A program made the position numbers and the translations under genes. From NCBI GenBank assembly GCA_037013495.1, contig JAZDXN010000029.1:198501-262500 (forward strand): 64,000 bases of DNA. The letters are read 5' to 3'. Position 1 is the stretch's first letter. Each line of letters begins with the position of its first letter. Under the pieces are notes generated by a model that had not been told where the DNA came from, made no database searches, and was given only the letters and a program-made list of their open reading frames with translations. The stretch is from Hippophae tibetana. Lineage: Eukaryota; Streptophyta; Magnoliopsida; Rosales; Elaeagnaceae. Of the stretch, positions 24,561 to 36,054 are shown piece after piece.

Positions 24561-24572
24561 CACCAAAAAGAT

Positions 24573-24621
24573 ACGTCTTGCTAAGACGTTAAACTAAGCG
24601 CTGGATGGGAGGCAACCCATC
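24573..24621 (+). ncRNA. Paired hairpins after pol
   Basis: ACGTCTT-GCT-AAGACGT (24573-24589) and GATGGG-AGGCAA-CCCATC (24604-24621) are both perfect inverted repeats. They begin 12 bases after the pol stop. A homologous pair follows the first gag (19111-19160), and a decayed version follows pol of the old Athila copy (14668-14716). Confidence 0.65.
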
Positions 24622-26465
24622 ATGTTAGGTAATTTTTTTGTTATTTGTTTTATTTACTTAATTTTATTATTTATTTCAGTTTACTTCTATGTGAATAATT
24701 TTTTTTAAAAATTGTTAAAACTAAAAATATTTGTTGAGATGTTAGAAGTTCACAGCGATCTGTCTGTACACACTTTAATGATGAATATGATGGATGCACC
24801 TGCATTTCTTCATTACTACTTACACATTCTCAAGAAATAGGTAATCTTTCTCCTCTTTTCTCTTTATCTTTAATTTGCAGTTGTTACATTGAGGACAATG
24901 TAAGTTCTAGGTTGGGGGTGGTGAAAAGTTACCATGCTTAATAAAAAAATAAAAATAAAAAATCTCACAAAAATTTATCATTTCTTTAAATCAAATTTAA
25001 GTAAATAGTTAAGTCTTTGGTACTGTTAGATTAATTTTTTGATAATTAGTTAGTTTTTGTCATAACTAGTATTTCTTGATAAAATGTGGAAATTATATTA
25101 AACCCAAAATCGGTGTTTATGAATTTTTTTTAGTAGAGACTACCCTTGTGAGATATAATTTGAACCTAATTTCTTTTATTCAGAGTGAAATATATATTTT
25201 TTCTACTCCAAACACATTTCTTATTTATTCAAAAGTTTAGATGATCTCTATAGGTATTAGCATTGAATGTATGAATTTTTTTTCTCATCTTAATAGAGTA
25301 TCATATATTTTTGATTATTATTTTTGTTTAGATCAAACGATTTGAGTAGAAATTGATAGTATATGCTTATATCTCATTCATGCATGACTGCTACAAAAAC
25401 AAAAAGACATATCTGGGGTTACCTAAACCAAGATCAAACAGAAAAGCCACAAAATTAACCACTCACCAAAATAAAAAAAATGTACAATCTGTACATGGGT
25501 TGACTCTCTAAAAAAATACATATATTAAAAATATATATATATATATATATACATATATTTAAAAAAAATAATGTATAGAGAGATAAAAAAATAGTATCAT
25601 CTACATACTATGACCCACATTGCCAACAAAGTTGTGAGTAAAGGCTAAATACAAAAGAAAGATATAGGAAGTAATTCCCTAAAAAGTCATTGCAATTTCT
25701 TCATTTGTAAAAAGCATATATCTTGAAATTCTTTCTTAATGAGTTTAATTTATGCATGAAAATAATTTTTATATATGATATCTTTATAATTTATACATTC
25801 GATTCCTTTCATGAGATCAATGTTAAAATAACACTTTGAGCCTTTATTCTTTATACATATGCGAACATATTAGTTCATTTCTATACATCAACTCTTTCGC
25901 ATATAAATTAGTATGAGTGTTTGAACCCATAGGATTCAGTGCTTTGAGAGTCTTGACTTGTGAGGAATAGAGTCGAAGCGAATTCTGATTCATGACACTG
26001 AAATTGGGTAAAATTAAATTGACACATTTTTGAAATGAAATATGAAAATGATTTTCGACTAATTATTATAATAAAATTATGATTGTTTAAAGAGATTAAA
26101 ATAACTTATGCTTGAGATTTTAATTATGATCTTAAAGGAGATTAAAAAGTGTGAGAAATTTTTGTGATATGTTGTTTTCTTTTATTCTTAAATTAATTTT
26201 TGATTGTGTTGTAATTATAGTTTTTGATTTGATTGATTTTATAGTTTCTTTTGATTTTTACAATTAGTTCAATGTTTGTGGGTATCATTACTGAAAACCC
26301 TCACGAGACTCAAACTCGTCCACTAGGGCAACCTAGGGGTTTAAAGGCTTGTTGCATAGGCTAAATGCAACCGTTTCAATCCACGAAAGTGATTTAGGAT
26401 AGTTTAATTTTTAGCTTTTATCGCTTCTCTTGCTAAGGGACTAGCAAGAAGATGGTTAGAGGTTG
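24622..26465 (+). other. 3' noncoding region of the young Athila, no env ORF
   Basis: About 1.8 kb without an ORF, although Athila elements often carry an env-like ORF here. It contains an acceptor-like TTTAATTTGCAG ending at 24880, the perfect hairpin 24884-24903, a G-run GTTGGGGGTGG (24911-24921) that may be an internal polypurine tract, and a TA microsatellite (about 25519-25550). The sequence just before the 3' LTR is AAGAAGATGGTTAGAGGTTG, a poor but purine-rich polypurine tract. Confidence 0.6.
24884..24903 (+). ncRNA. Perfect 8-bp hairpin near the internal polypurine tract
   Basis: TTACATTG-AGGA-CAATGTAA, 4 bases after a TTTGCAG acceptor-like site and 8 bases before a GTTGGGGG run. The old Athila copy keeps a decayed form at about 14882-14900. 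Confidence 0.55.
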
Positions 26466-28478
26466 TGATGAGTGCTCAAAAAGCACTAAAATAACCATGA
26501 TTTTATATACATTAATTGATTAAAAATATATATATTTATATGTTTTATCATATATTTATATAAATTTGTCTTTTTCAGAATCACGGGTATTTTTATTGTT
26601 TTTCAGGAATTTTGGCTTAAAAACGCAATTTAAAGACTCAAAGAGGAATACTTGAAGCAATACATCACAAATATATCAATAAATAAGTGGAAAAAGGTCA
26701 ACAAACATGGAAAAATTGGACAAAATGGGTCGAACAGGTCAAAAATGTCAAAAAGACGGAAATCGCGCGCCGCAGCCCAGCACCCAGCCGCGCGCGCCCG
26801 CGCGCGTTGACATGCCCATCCGCGCGCGGGCACTGTTCACGCGCGCCGAGCTGCGCGCAGCGACAACCCCAGCGCGCACGCGCAGCGCCCAGCAGCCGCC
26901 CATCTGCGCGGCCAACGCGTTTTCGCCCCATTTTTCACGTGCAGCAGCCCCTGTGACGTCATGCTGACGTCATTGATGACATCAGCAATTCCAATACGCG
27001 TTTTTACATTTTTTAATATTTTTTTAACATTTGTTTACTCATTTTTTCTCTCCATCCTCACCTATAAATACCCCCCTTCCCTTCACTTCAAATGACACCT
27101 TCAAAACTCACTTCTCTCTTCTTTCTTTCTCTCATTTCTTAGTTTTTAGTTTCTCTTAGTTTCTTTCTTAGTTTCTAAGCTTTTCTTAATTTTTCTCTTA
27201 GTTTTTAGTTCAATTCTCTTAGGTTTAGAGTTCTTCTCTTTTTGAGAGGAACTTGTAATGTTTTTGTAATAATTTAGATTTTTGATTCAATATATGGAAG
27301 TGCAAATTCCGCTCGGAGGTTTTCCAGCTACGGGAATAGCGTCAAAGTTCTGTAAGGATTTTATTGACTTTACAGTTATTTTTATGCTTTATTCTTACAT
27401 GTTATATTCAACTTGTCTGTGGTTAAATTTAACTATGCTGGTTGTTTAGTAAATATGATGTAATAATGACGTTATTATGCTTGCGAAATATTAAATAGGT
27501 AAAAATCTCTAAAATGAATTGATTTTGTTTTTATTCAAGATTTTATATTAAGAATGTTAGAGAGAAATATATTATTTTTCATTACAAACTTAAACCTGAA
27601 AATTAGATTTTAAGGTTTAGTTATCCGGTCTAATTTAGAGTAGTGCTCTTTTATTTGTTGGTACAATCGCCCGGTAGTTAGAGTGAAACTCTATTTCAAA
27701 AGTTTTTATAAGAATTATTATGTGAAAATGTATTGACAACATGTTTTCAATAGTGGTTTTAAAACTTGAAAGTTAGTACTCGGATAATTAAATTCTTAAG
27801 TTTAATTTGGACACCTTGAATAAAGTTTAAACTGTCTAACCCCACCAAAGGTGTCATTTAAATGGTTCATTTTCAATCTCTTAGAAAAAGGAATTAATTT
27901 AATTAAGCATATTAGTTATCAACCCCACCCATAGGTGTTAATTGATTTGTTTAGTTAACAAAGAATATCTAACCCCACCAAAGGTGGTATTTATATAAAA
28001 AAAAAAAGAATCAATAAAATATCAATTTATATCTTTAATAACCTAGATAATATGAGCAAGCATAATTAATTTAGTTATTATATCCATAAATACTCCGCTA
28101 ATATAAATGATAACATTTGCATGAATATTTATTGAATCTGTATATATGTTTATTTTTAGATAATTATTTATTGAATTTGTATCTATGTTTATTTTTATGT
28201 TATTAGATTATATTTAATTAATCTGTATATATGTTTATTTTATGTTATTAGATTAGGAACACAAAAACCAAACTATCGTGACAGGATGTTTAGGATTTAA
28301 TTTCGTTTTTAAAAGTTTGAATAATAAATTAAAAACCACACACATTCCTTCCTTAGATCGACCTTGGGAGTATACTTATTATCATTTTCTTCGAAATGAT
28401 TCGTGCACTTGCGAGAGTTTTATAAATAATAAAACCAAAGTATTGGCAAGAATCGGCGATGCCGGTTTTCGCTCATCA
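26466..28478 (+). repeat. 3' LTR of the young Athila
   Basis: 2,013 bp. It is longer than the 5' LTR mainly through indels in the CpG block (26763-26930) and two 3-bp insertions near 28283 and 28378. The TATA box is at 27062-27071. It is followed directly by the target duplication GGTGT and the rest of the old Athila. Confidence 0.95.
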
Positions 28479-28483
28479 GGTGT

Positions 28484-29767
28484 CAGCTCCTATAGTCTTG
28501 AGTTGTTGAATTCTCTTATCAAGCATGTATTTGAGTATGATTGAATTCACTATCACTCTAAAATTTGTGATTGAGGATGGTTTTGAGAAAAAAATTCAAA
28601 ATATGCTATGATGTTAGGAAAAGTTTTGTGGGTACTTTGATTTAAATCTTTGTCCTTGAAAATAATGAAGCACATAGTAAATTTTGCCGATGAAGAGAAG
28701 GAGTCAATTAACTGGGTTAGGAAAGTTCAATCTTGCTTTGCTCTAGAATCCATTGATGGATCCTTGAGGCAAAATTCTAGTTCATACCAAAAATTAAAGA
28801 AAGGATCTAGGAAATTTTTTATCATAACCAAAAATATTTCCCAAAAGTCCTAATTATCATGCAATCATTGCATGATGTATTCCCATAGTAAACCCCTTTG
28901 AGCCTTATTTTACATAAGTCTTATTTGTTTTTTTAACTACATAAACCATTCTCATTCTAAGCTTGAAAACCCATGAATTTACCTTAAGTTTTGAGAAAAT
29001 ACTTTCGTGGAAATTTGCATTTAAAGAGAAAGTTTGTTCAAATTAAATAATCCACATTATATTTATTCTATTTTATCAAAGTGTGAAAAGAAAAGAAAGT
29101 GAAAGGAAAGAATTGAAAAAGAGTTAAAGTGGTTGAAAAAGGCTATGAGTATCAAGGTGGCTAAAAATAAAAAAGCATTCCACTTATTGAGGATAGCAAC
29201 AATATTGTCATTAGTATAAGCATATTGTCAAGAAAGAGCTATGATGTGAATCGAGTGGATAACTTTTGTTTATTGTTCTTCTACCAAGTATTTTCCATGT
29301 TTTCTTTGATTTTCCCTATCCATTTCTTTCTTTGCCCTTACCCTATCACATGCCATTACAACCTTGATTAAAGACCTTTTGATATCTAATTTTGGTGTTT
29401 GATTACATTAGTGGAGAGGATTTCTAAAAATTGTATTATGGGGTTAAGTTTTGAGAGAATTCTTCTAATTTTAGTTGTTTTACTTTTATCTGAATTTACT
29501 GGTGGTTTGGAGTTAAATTAACTATTTCTCACACATACTCAAGGACTTAGCTTTAGGTTGAAGTAAATGCTTAACTCTTGCTTGACAAATTGCTGAATTT
29601 TTTGATTGATTTTCTTGCTATCTTCGATCTCAAAAGGGTAAGTTACTAGTGATGAAATCTAAATTCAGATCATGGTTGGATGAGTGATGGTAGTTTTTTA
29701 TGGGGAATAAAAAAAGTAGGGAAGAAATAGAACACCAGAAAGAAACGAAGTAGTGCAACAGGGAAAC
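28484..29767 (+). other. 3' noncoding region of the old Athila-like element, right half
   Basis: Continuation of 14656-14921 after the young insertion. No gene was recognised; short ORFs such as 28650-28853 have no domain. The left end of the old 3' LTR must lie near or left of 29768, but its start could not be identified. Confidence 0.5.
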
Positions 29768-30563
29768 ACGAAAGCAGATTTTTGGTGTGTTCATTTTCCT
29801 TTCGATTCTTCTCAGAAAAATTATGGTTAATTGGTTTATGTTGAATTTAATTTTTAGCATGAACTAAATTTTCTTTATTCTAGGAAAAAGATGTAATCTA
29901 ATTCTAATCTATGCTTGCCTTTCTAGGTTATTGGAATTATTTTTCTTCATGTTTATCTAATTTATTCTAAGTTTACTACTTCTAATTAACCGGCCATTAA
30001 TTAGATGATTTTTGTCTTGTGATTTACTATTGATTGAAGAAATTATAGGATAGATATGAAATATTTTTTCATAGGTAAATATAGAGATCGAAAGACTTGT
30101 ATGAATCTATGTAGTATTAAAATCATTGGTCTTAATGTTTTCTTGCTTTGTTAAATTACATACTCTTGTGTAAATTGATGAACAAGTATATTTCCAATTA
30201 ATTTTCAAAAGAGGATTTTGGATGTTTTTTGGAGATTGCTAACAAACTGAGAGAATTAAATTCAATTATCTAGATGAGTAATGCATAGTGAGAGATTAGG
30301 TGAAATTGATTTACTAGAAGTTTTGTTCCCATTAATTTGATCTTCGAACAACATCTTTTTTTTCTTCTTTTGTGTAGTTTCTTTAAATTGATTTTATTTT
30401 AAATTTCAATTATGAAAACCTTAGTGACTTCTCTAGATAAAATTGAGATTATCATAATTTTGGTATTTGTGAAAAGTATGCTATCAATCCTTAAGGACGA
30501 TACTCTTCTTATCACTTTACTATAAAACTACAATATTATGCACTTGTAGTTTTGAACCTATCA
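29768..30563 (+). repeat. 3' LTR (recognisable part) of the old Athila-like element
   Basis: Aligns with 9370-10162 and ends …GAACCTATCA, where the 5' copy ends …GCACCAATCA. The following sequence TGATATGACTATT is gypsy internal DNA. Confidence 0.7.
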
Positions 30564-31660
30564 TGATATGACTATTATAATATATCAAATCAAAGCTCAT
30601 TTCATTTCTTATAAACAAAATGGGCTACGCCTTTTTCCCTCGCATTTTTCGACCCTAAATTCCATCGTTTACTTCACTTACTGAAGGTTTAAATTTTTTG
30701 TTGAACCTTTTCCTTTTTGCTGTGTTTTGGTTTTTTTTCATTAGGGTTGTGAATTTTTTTTGTCTTTTCTATTCACAAAAATAGTAAAAAAAAAAGAAGC
30801 AAAAAAAAAACAAAAAAAAAGATCTTAAAATAATTTTCAACAACAAAAGGAAGAGAGATCTTAAAAAAGGATTTGCAGCTGAGATTATTTCTTTCCTATT
30901 TTCACTTTCTCAAATTGATTATCTTTTCCCTTCTTTATTCTTTTATTCTTTCCATATTCCCTTTAGTTTCCTTTATTGGAAAAGAAATATCTTGAAAAAA
31001 AATATTTCCAGATTGAGATTATTTCATTCCTATTTTAACTTTCCTAAATAGATGTTCTTCTTTCTTTCCTTTCTTCATATTTTTTTTGGGTACATCAAGT
31101 TGTGGAAATTTAGAAGAAAAAATATGAGAACAAAGTGACAGATTGTTCAAGATTCCAATTCTTGTTTTCTTGCTTAAGTTTTTTTATATTCTTGTTGAAA
31201 TTAATTTTCCTTTATTTTGTTCTAGTTTCCAATATTTCATTCTAATTTTTATTCTCGTGATTCTTTCAAGCATAACAAGGTTGTTTTGATTCTTTTTCCT
31301 TCTTAATCAATTCTCTTAGATTTCTTTCACAAATATTTCACTTCCTTTTATAGTTTTCTTAATTTCCTTGGTTCTTTAGAGTCATCTTTGGATTTTTCTT
31401 TCTATTGCCATTTTCCTCAATTAAGTTTTTGAAATTCTAATTTTTGAAATTGCCACTAACAAACCAATTGCTTCTTGAGATTAGTTGAATTTTCTAATTT
31501 TGTTAAGAACATAAAAAAAAGGCATGCTTGATATTTAAGTGGTAAAAGGCAAGAGAGATAAGAAAAATGGTGTGAAACATGAGTGATAACCATATAACTT
31601 GAAAGCAAATACGTGAGGGTATATGTGAGGAACAATACCTTTTATTTTATTTTGTTTTAC
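30564..31660. other. Gypsy untranslated leader or internal DNA without a gene
   Basis: T-rich, intron-like DNA with A and T runs. No coding potential was seen. It probably continues the gypsy 5' untranslated region interrupted at about 8.9 kb. Confidence 0.45.
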
Positions 31661-31661
31661 A

Positions 31662-32402
31662 AGCTGAAAACATGAGTAAGGAAGGAGAATAACCATAAGA
31701 GGTCGACTTAAAATTCTTCATCAAGACTTTTAATGACCAATTTAAGAGGCTGAATGTAAGGTTGGATGATTTAGAATCCTCTTCTGGTTCTAAATAACAT
31801 AGAATAAGACATGAGTTCGATGAAGAAGAAGTTGATTCCAATGTGGAGGATAGAGAAAATTATAAATAGGACAAAAAGGTTACGGTTTTATGGAAAAATG
31901 GAGAAAATGAAAGTGTGAGCTCAAGTGACAATGAGATACCACCATTGGAGGATTGTTTTGTTGTTGAAGTGGAAGAACCTATGAATGGAGATTTACTTGT
32001 CACAAGGAGAGCCCTGAATATACATGCTAGGGATGAAGGAGATAAGGAGCACCACAAGAGCTGCACTAATGTACACTGATTATTGATTGTGGGAGATACA
32101 CTAATGTTGCTAGTACCTTGTTGGTAGAAAATGTGAATTTGAAATTGTAGAAGCATCCCAAACTCTACATGATACAATGGTTGAATGATTATGGAGAAGT
32201 GGAGGTTAACAAAAAATTTCGGCTCCTTTTTCAATTGGAAAATATGAAGATGAGGTTCAATCTGATGTGGCACAGATGTTTACTGCTCATATTTTTCTTG
32301 GCCGATCATGGTATTTTGATAGGAAGGTGTCACATGATGGGTGCAAAAATCATTATTCTTTCGTAATGACCAACCGAAAAAGTTGTACTAGCCCCCCTCA
32401 AG
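31662..32402 (+). pseudogene. Gypsy gag N-terminus fused to protease remnant
   Basis: Broken reading frames. Around 31730-31795 the text NDQFKRLNVRLDDLESSSGS resembles the start of chromovirus gag. Around 31930-32030 SSSDNEIPPLEDCFVVEVEE and GDLLVTRRALN are the usual lead into the protease, and 32055-32390 holds the protease itself (NVASTLLVE-like text, QWLNDYGEVEVNKKF, HDGCKNHYSFVM). The gag body, its zinc knuckle and everything after the protease are missing. The catalytic Asp region is disrupted by a shift near 32078. Confidence 0.7.
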
Positions 32403-32740
32403 AAAAAGAAGCCACTATTTAATTTGGAGGAAGACCATATATCATTTTTCAAATATATTTCAAAAAGCTTTTTGGTTTTCCTTCTTGTGTTCTTGATTGA
32501 ATGCTTGAATTTTACGTATCAAAGGGAGTTATCATCCTTAGTTGTGTCTCAAGGTTAGGGTTTTGAGGACTTTGTTTCCTTAGGGTTCTAATCCGATCAT
32601 ATTAAAGGTTAGGGTTTTAAGGACTTTGTTTCCAAAGGGTTCTAATCCAATTATTTTCAAAACATTCCTAGTAAATTGATTGTTCATATTCTTTTGAGTT
32701 CGTGGGTTCCTAGAGTTGTTCATCTAGATAGTCTGTATCA
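32403..32740 (+). repeat. Truncated 3' LTR of the gypsy (R-U5 part only)
   Basis: Begins at the AAAAAGAAGCC that follows the TATA box in the 5' LTR (8157) and ends …GTCTGTATCA next to the target duplication CTTTC. The U3 part and all of RT, RNase H and integrase are deleted. The break joins protease text directly to the LTR. Confidence 0.75.
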
Positions 32741-32745
32741 CTTTC

Positions 32746-33010
32746 ATGCTAGATATTATGGAATTAATTATCATCATCCATACATGTATGCTTAATTTCA
32801 ACCAATGACGAAAATGAAAAATAATAAAGGCAAAAGTAAGGATAAACCCAAGATCAATTCATAAATAATTAAATCAATTGAATCCAAACTCAAAGATATT
32901 ACGAAACCAAAATTCAAGAAAATTGGGGTTACGAGAGATTGCATTTTTTGGGTCAACTAACCATATCTCTTCTTCACCTGGGAATTATTATTGTGTGCTT
33001 GTTTGATCCT
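32746..33010 (+). pseudogene. Continuation of the copia gag/pol after the gypsy insertion
   Basis: ARYYGINYHHPYMYA and later KIGVTRDCIFW resemble the Sirevirus stretch between the second zinc knuckle and the protease (IWVRKD in relatives). This picks up the frame cut at 7843. Protease, integrase and RT are not found further on. Confidence 0.6.
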
Positions 33011-34630
33011 AGGTGAGAATATTAGTTTGATAATTTTAATTATTTTCAATTTTGAATTTAGTAGTTTGACTCTTCATTTTTTTAGTTTATTTAAAATAGT
33101 TATATATAAAATCAAAAATAAAAAAATTCAAAAAAAACAATGGGAGTGGAATTTTTCTAACAATGAAATAAACTTAAAATATGATTTTGGATTATAAAAG
33201 TTTATAAACTGATTTATTTTTATTAATAATTTATTGTGTAGTTGAGTATCTTCTCTTGTATATTTATATTTTTCCTTACATATGGTGATCGATATCAACA
33301 AGAACTCACTCACACACTCACTGAATATATATATATATGTCATGCTTGACTTTTATGATTAATTATGTGAGATTTTAGGACTTTGAGATAATTTTCATTA
33401 CAAAATTTTGGTTAAACTATGTCTTTCACTATATAAAATGTTATTATAAAGATATAGCTTGTTTTGAGAGAACTACCTACTGTGATATGTGAAAACTACT
33501 TCAGCGAGCGAAAAAGGCCATCTCACAACTAGTGTGAAAGTCATCATACTAAGTATATTGGCTCGTGCATATTTCCTTTGCAAAGGAAAAATAATATGAT
33601 AAACAAAATAGCTATAAAGAGTAAAAATATAATCGAATGCACAAAACAAAGAGCTACAAATAGTTATACAAAATAGAAAAATAAATAATTGTTCCCTCTT
33701 ACAAAATAAAAATAAAAAATAAAATGATAAATATTGAGAAGGAATACAAAAAAATAATCAATTAAGGTTCTCTGTAAGTAAGAAAATTTTGTTATGTGCA
33801 AGTATGAATTCAACTGAAATTTTTGATTGATTGGTGTAGCTCTTTTCTTTAAATTTTTAGTAACTAGTCATAAATAGACAAATTGACATATTCACTTTGA
33901 GCAACTGGCAATATGTCATCATATGTGTTAGGAAATTGATGTGTGCTTTATGAGAATACTTATGCATGCTGTGAATAACTCAATTTTGTTTAAGAATGAT
34001 TTTTATTCCAAAATTGATTATTTGAGTGATATTCATGCTTGAATAAATCTACTACTTTTAGTCAAAAATATAAAATAATGTTTTTTAAATTTTTTGTCTG
34101 TTTATCTTTATTTGAGTGTTTGTTGGAAAATATTGGGTAAGAATAGGACTTAGGGGGAGTTTTTACAATTTTCAACAATTAAGAATATCGACTCATCGAG
34201 TATGAACTAAATCGATCAAGGTATGATTGTTGAATTCAATATATATACTCCTCTTCTTTTTCCTCCCCTCCCCATGAACCCTAACCTTTACAAGCGACTC
34301 CTTTTTATTTTTCACTCAATAATCGATCAAAATCTATCAAAATCACTTTTTTTTGTCTCTAATTCACATAGAATTGATTAATAATCTCTTTTCTAGTATC
34401 AATCCTTACAAAAAAATCAAATTTGAGCATAAATCAATAAAACCCACATTCCCACATTTCCTCACTTTTTCACTTTCTCACCAAACAAACATCTTTTCTA
34501 AGATTGTTTTTACAATTTCTTCCCAATAATTTTCCATTGATCTTGATTCTACAATTTTTTGGGAAAATTTTGATTAATTTGGTTAAATTTCAATCAAGAG
34601 ATTTGATTTCATTTTTTTGGGATTTGTGCT
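33011..34630. other. AT-rich DNA inside the copia, no recognisable gene
   Basis: The place where copia pol should be holds only AT-rich DNA with short TA runs (about 33326-33341). Nothing else was seen. Confidence 0.4.
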
Positions 34631-34639
34631 CGATTTTTG

Positions 34640-35745
34640 ACATGGATGAAAGATGACATGAACTTCCTCCCAGTGCTACCACTCCATTTTCATCCCAATG
34701 GTATATGACGAATCCAAATTGAGGTATCAAAACACTGTATTTAAATTCCCTATTTTACTTGAATGTTGAATTAGTTGGACTAAATTCCACAAAAATGGAA
34801 TAACCGAAGCAATTAGGGCTCTTAGTTGGTAGTTATTGTTTAGCCATTCCAAATTATGTTGCCTAATCCTGGTCCATGAATTTTATGCAAATATATATTC
34901 AAAAAAAATTTACCATAGGCAAATGAGTTCCAAATATTTTATCCAAAAGAAAACCGTTGATATCTCGGCATAAAGAATCAACAATTATCTATCTATCTTG
35001 AACATTGAAGATGTCAGTTTTCACCTAGACCAATATTTGATTTCCAATGAGGACCTATTTTTCATATTTTCTAGTTTACCCAACATCGATTGCAATGCCA
35101 AACAAATATATATGTCGAGTGAATTTACTCCTTTTTATCAAGTTTAAAAAAAATGGTGTAGGCTAACCTGTTGCCATCCAAGCACTCGTATGAGATTGGA
35201 TACCTATATGCTAAGATTTTATATTGTATTGGAAAAGGAATAGCATTCAGTATAGGTATAGTAATATAGGATGAAACAGTAAACCAATCTCATAAAGTAA
35301 ACCCAAGGATAGGGTTTGCCTTTAGCTATCTCATCACCTAAATGATTCTTGTTACTGGTGTGCCTCTAACAAGGGATTCATATTTGGTTTGGATAATAGT
35401 TGACATTGGAAAGTCAATGATCTCTAGATCATCTTCCCAAACATCTACGAGATAGAGACACAATAATGCTAGTACCAGTTGCGGAGAAGCCATGGAAGCT
35501 AGTACAAGTGGAAATGGAGCTACAAATGAAATTTTCGGTGATGAGGATATAGAGAATATACCTAATCTTGAGCCTTCTAATCAAGAGTTATTTAAAAATG
35601 AGATGTAGATAAGAATTGGAACCTTGGAATATATAGTGGATGGTATAGAACAAAGAATGATAAGTATGAATGAAAATCGAGAAGCAATGTTCTCCATGAT
35701 CTGAGACATCCACTCATATTTTGGGTTACCTCCTTCAAGACATTG
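34640..35745 (+). pseudogene. Decayed env-like or plant-transposon-protein ORF
   Basis: Starts at ATG 34640 (MDER) after a long pyrimidine-rich leader. Pieces in shifting frames resemble the C-terminal half of the 'putative plant transposon protein' family, also found as env-like ORF downstream of pol in Sireviruses: YLYAKILYCIGKGIAFSIG, then FSYLIT and MILVTGVPLT, a serine-rich SRSSSQTSTR, and a final coiled coil (GTLEYIVDGIEQRMISMNEN). Many stops. Its plus orientation and its place before the 3' LTR fit the env-like ORF of the surrounding copia, but it could belong to another element. Confidence 0.4.
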
Positions 35746-36054
35746 ATTTACTTATATCTTATTCTTTTAGCTTTATATTTGGACGTTGTTGTTTTTGAAT
35801 TTTTATATTTTATAGTGTAATTGATCTGTCTTTGTGTTGTATTTGGATAATATTAATTAATACATTATATTTACTATATCAAATAGTTTAGGTTCCTCTA
35901 TATCTTGCTTATTTTCTTGAATTTTCTATGACATTTCACCTTCATATTATATGAAAATGCAATTTTTTTCTTTTTTTATTCGTATGTGATGCTTGCAAAG
36001 GTTAACTAGTTTTCAATGCTATTACCAATTTACCAAGAAATTACACCAAAAACT

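Larger units (their letters stand above)
14922..28478 (+). mobile_element. Young, nearly complete Athila-type Ty3/gypsy retrotransposon
   Basis: 13,557 bp. LTRs at 14922-16899 and 26466-28478 both begin TGATGAG and end CTCATCA. The perfect 5-bp target duplication GGTGT stands at 14917-14921 and 28479-28483. The order is LTR, tRNA-Asp primer site, 0.78-kb leader, first gag, spacer, gag-pol (gag, protease, RT, RNase H, integrase), 1.9-kb 3' noncoding region, LTR. There is no chromodomain and no env ORF. In the 1.24 kb of LTR that I aligned by hand I saw about 8-9 substitutions plus a few small indels, so the insertion is recent. The coding defects are one frameshift and one stop in the first gag and one stop in pol. 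Confidence 0.95.
9370..30563 (+). mobile_element. Old Athila-like Ty3/gypsy element nested in the chromovirus-like gypsy
   Basis: LTR parts at about 9370-10162 and 29768-30563 match each other at roughly 90% by eye and both end in ATCA. The 5' copy is followed by AGTTTTTGG plus a decayed tRNA-Asp primer site. The gag-pol remnant (10397-14655) is clearly Athila type. The element is interrupted at 14922-28478 by the young Athila. The left limit given is where LTR homology starts; the true start is probably a few hundred bases further left. Confidence 0.7.
7849..32740 (+). mobile_element. Ty3/gypsy (chromovirus-like) retrotransposon nested in the copia
   Basis: The target duplication CTTTC is present at 7844-7848 and 32741-32745. 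Joining the copia across it restores continuous gag text (…NNAF then ARYYGINYHHPYMYA), which confirms the borders. The 5' LTR (7849-8493) is followed by a primer site TGGTATCAGAAC. The 3' LTR is truncated (about 32403-32740). Coding remnants at 31660-32400 are a gag N-terminus and the protease of a gypsy element. Nearly all of pol is lost. An Athila-like element with a second one inside it occupies about 8.9-30.56 kb. The first base pair of the 5' LTR is TA instead of TG, consistent with decay. Confidence 0.75.

Noticed and set aside
24840..24880. A 40-bp intron from AG|GTAATC to TTTGCAG in the Athila 3' region
   Set aside because: Too short for a plant intron; only the acceptor is kept as a possible signal.
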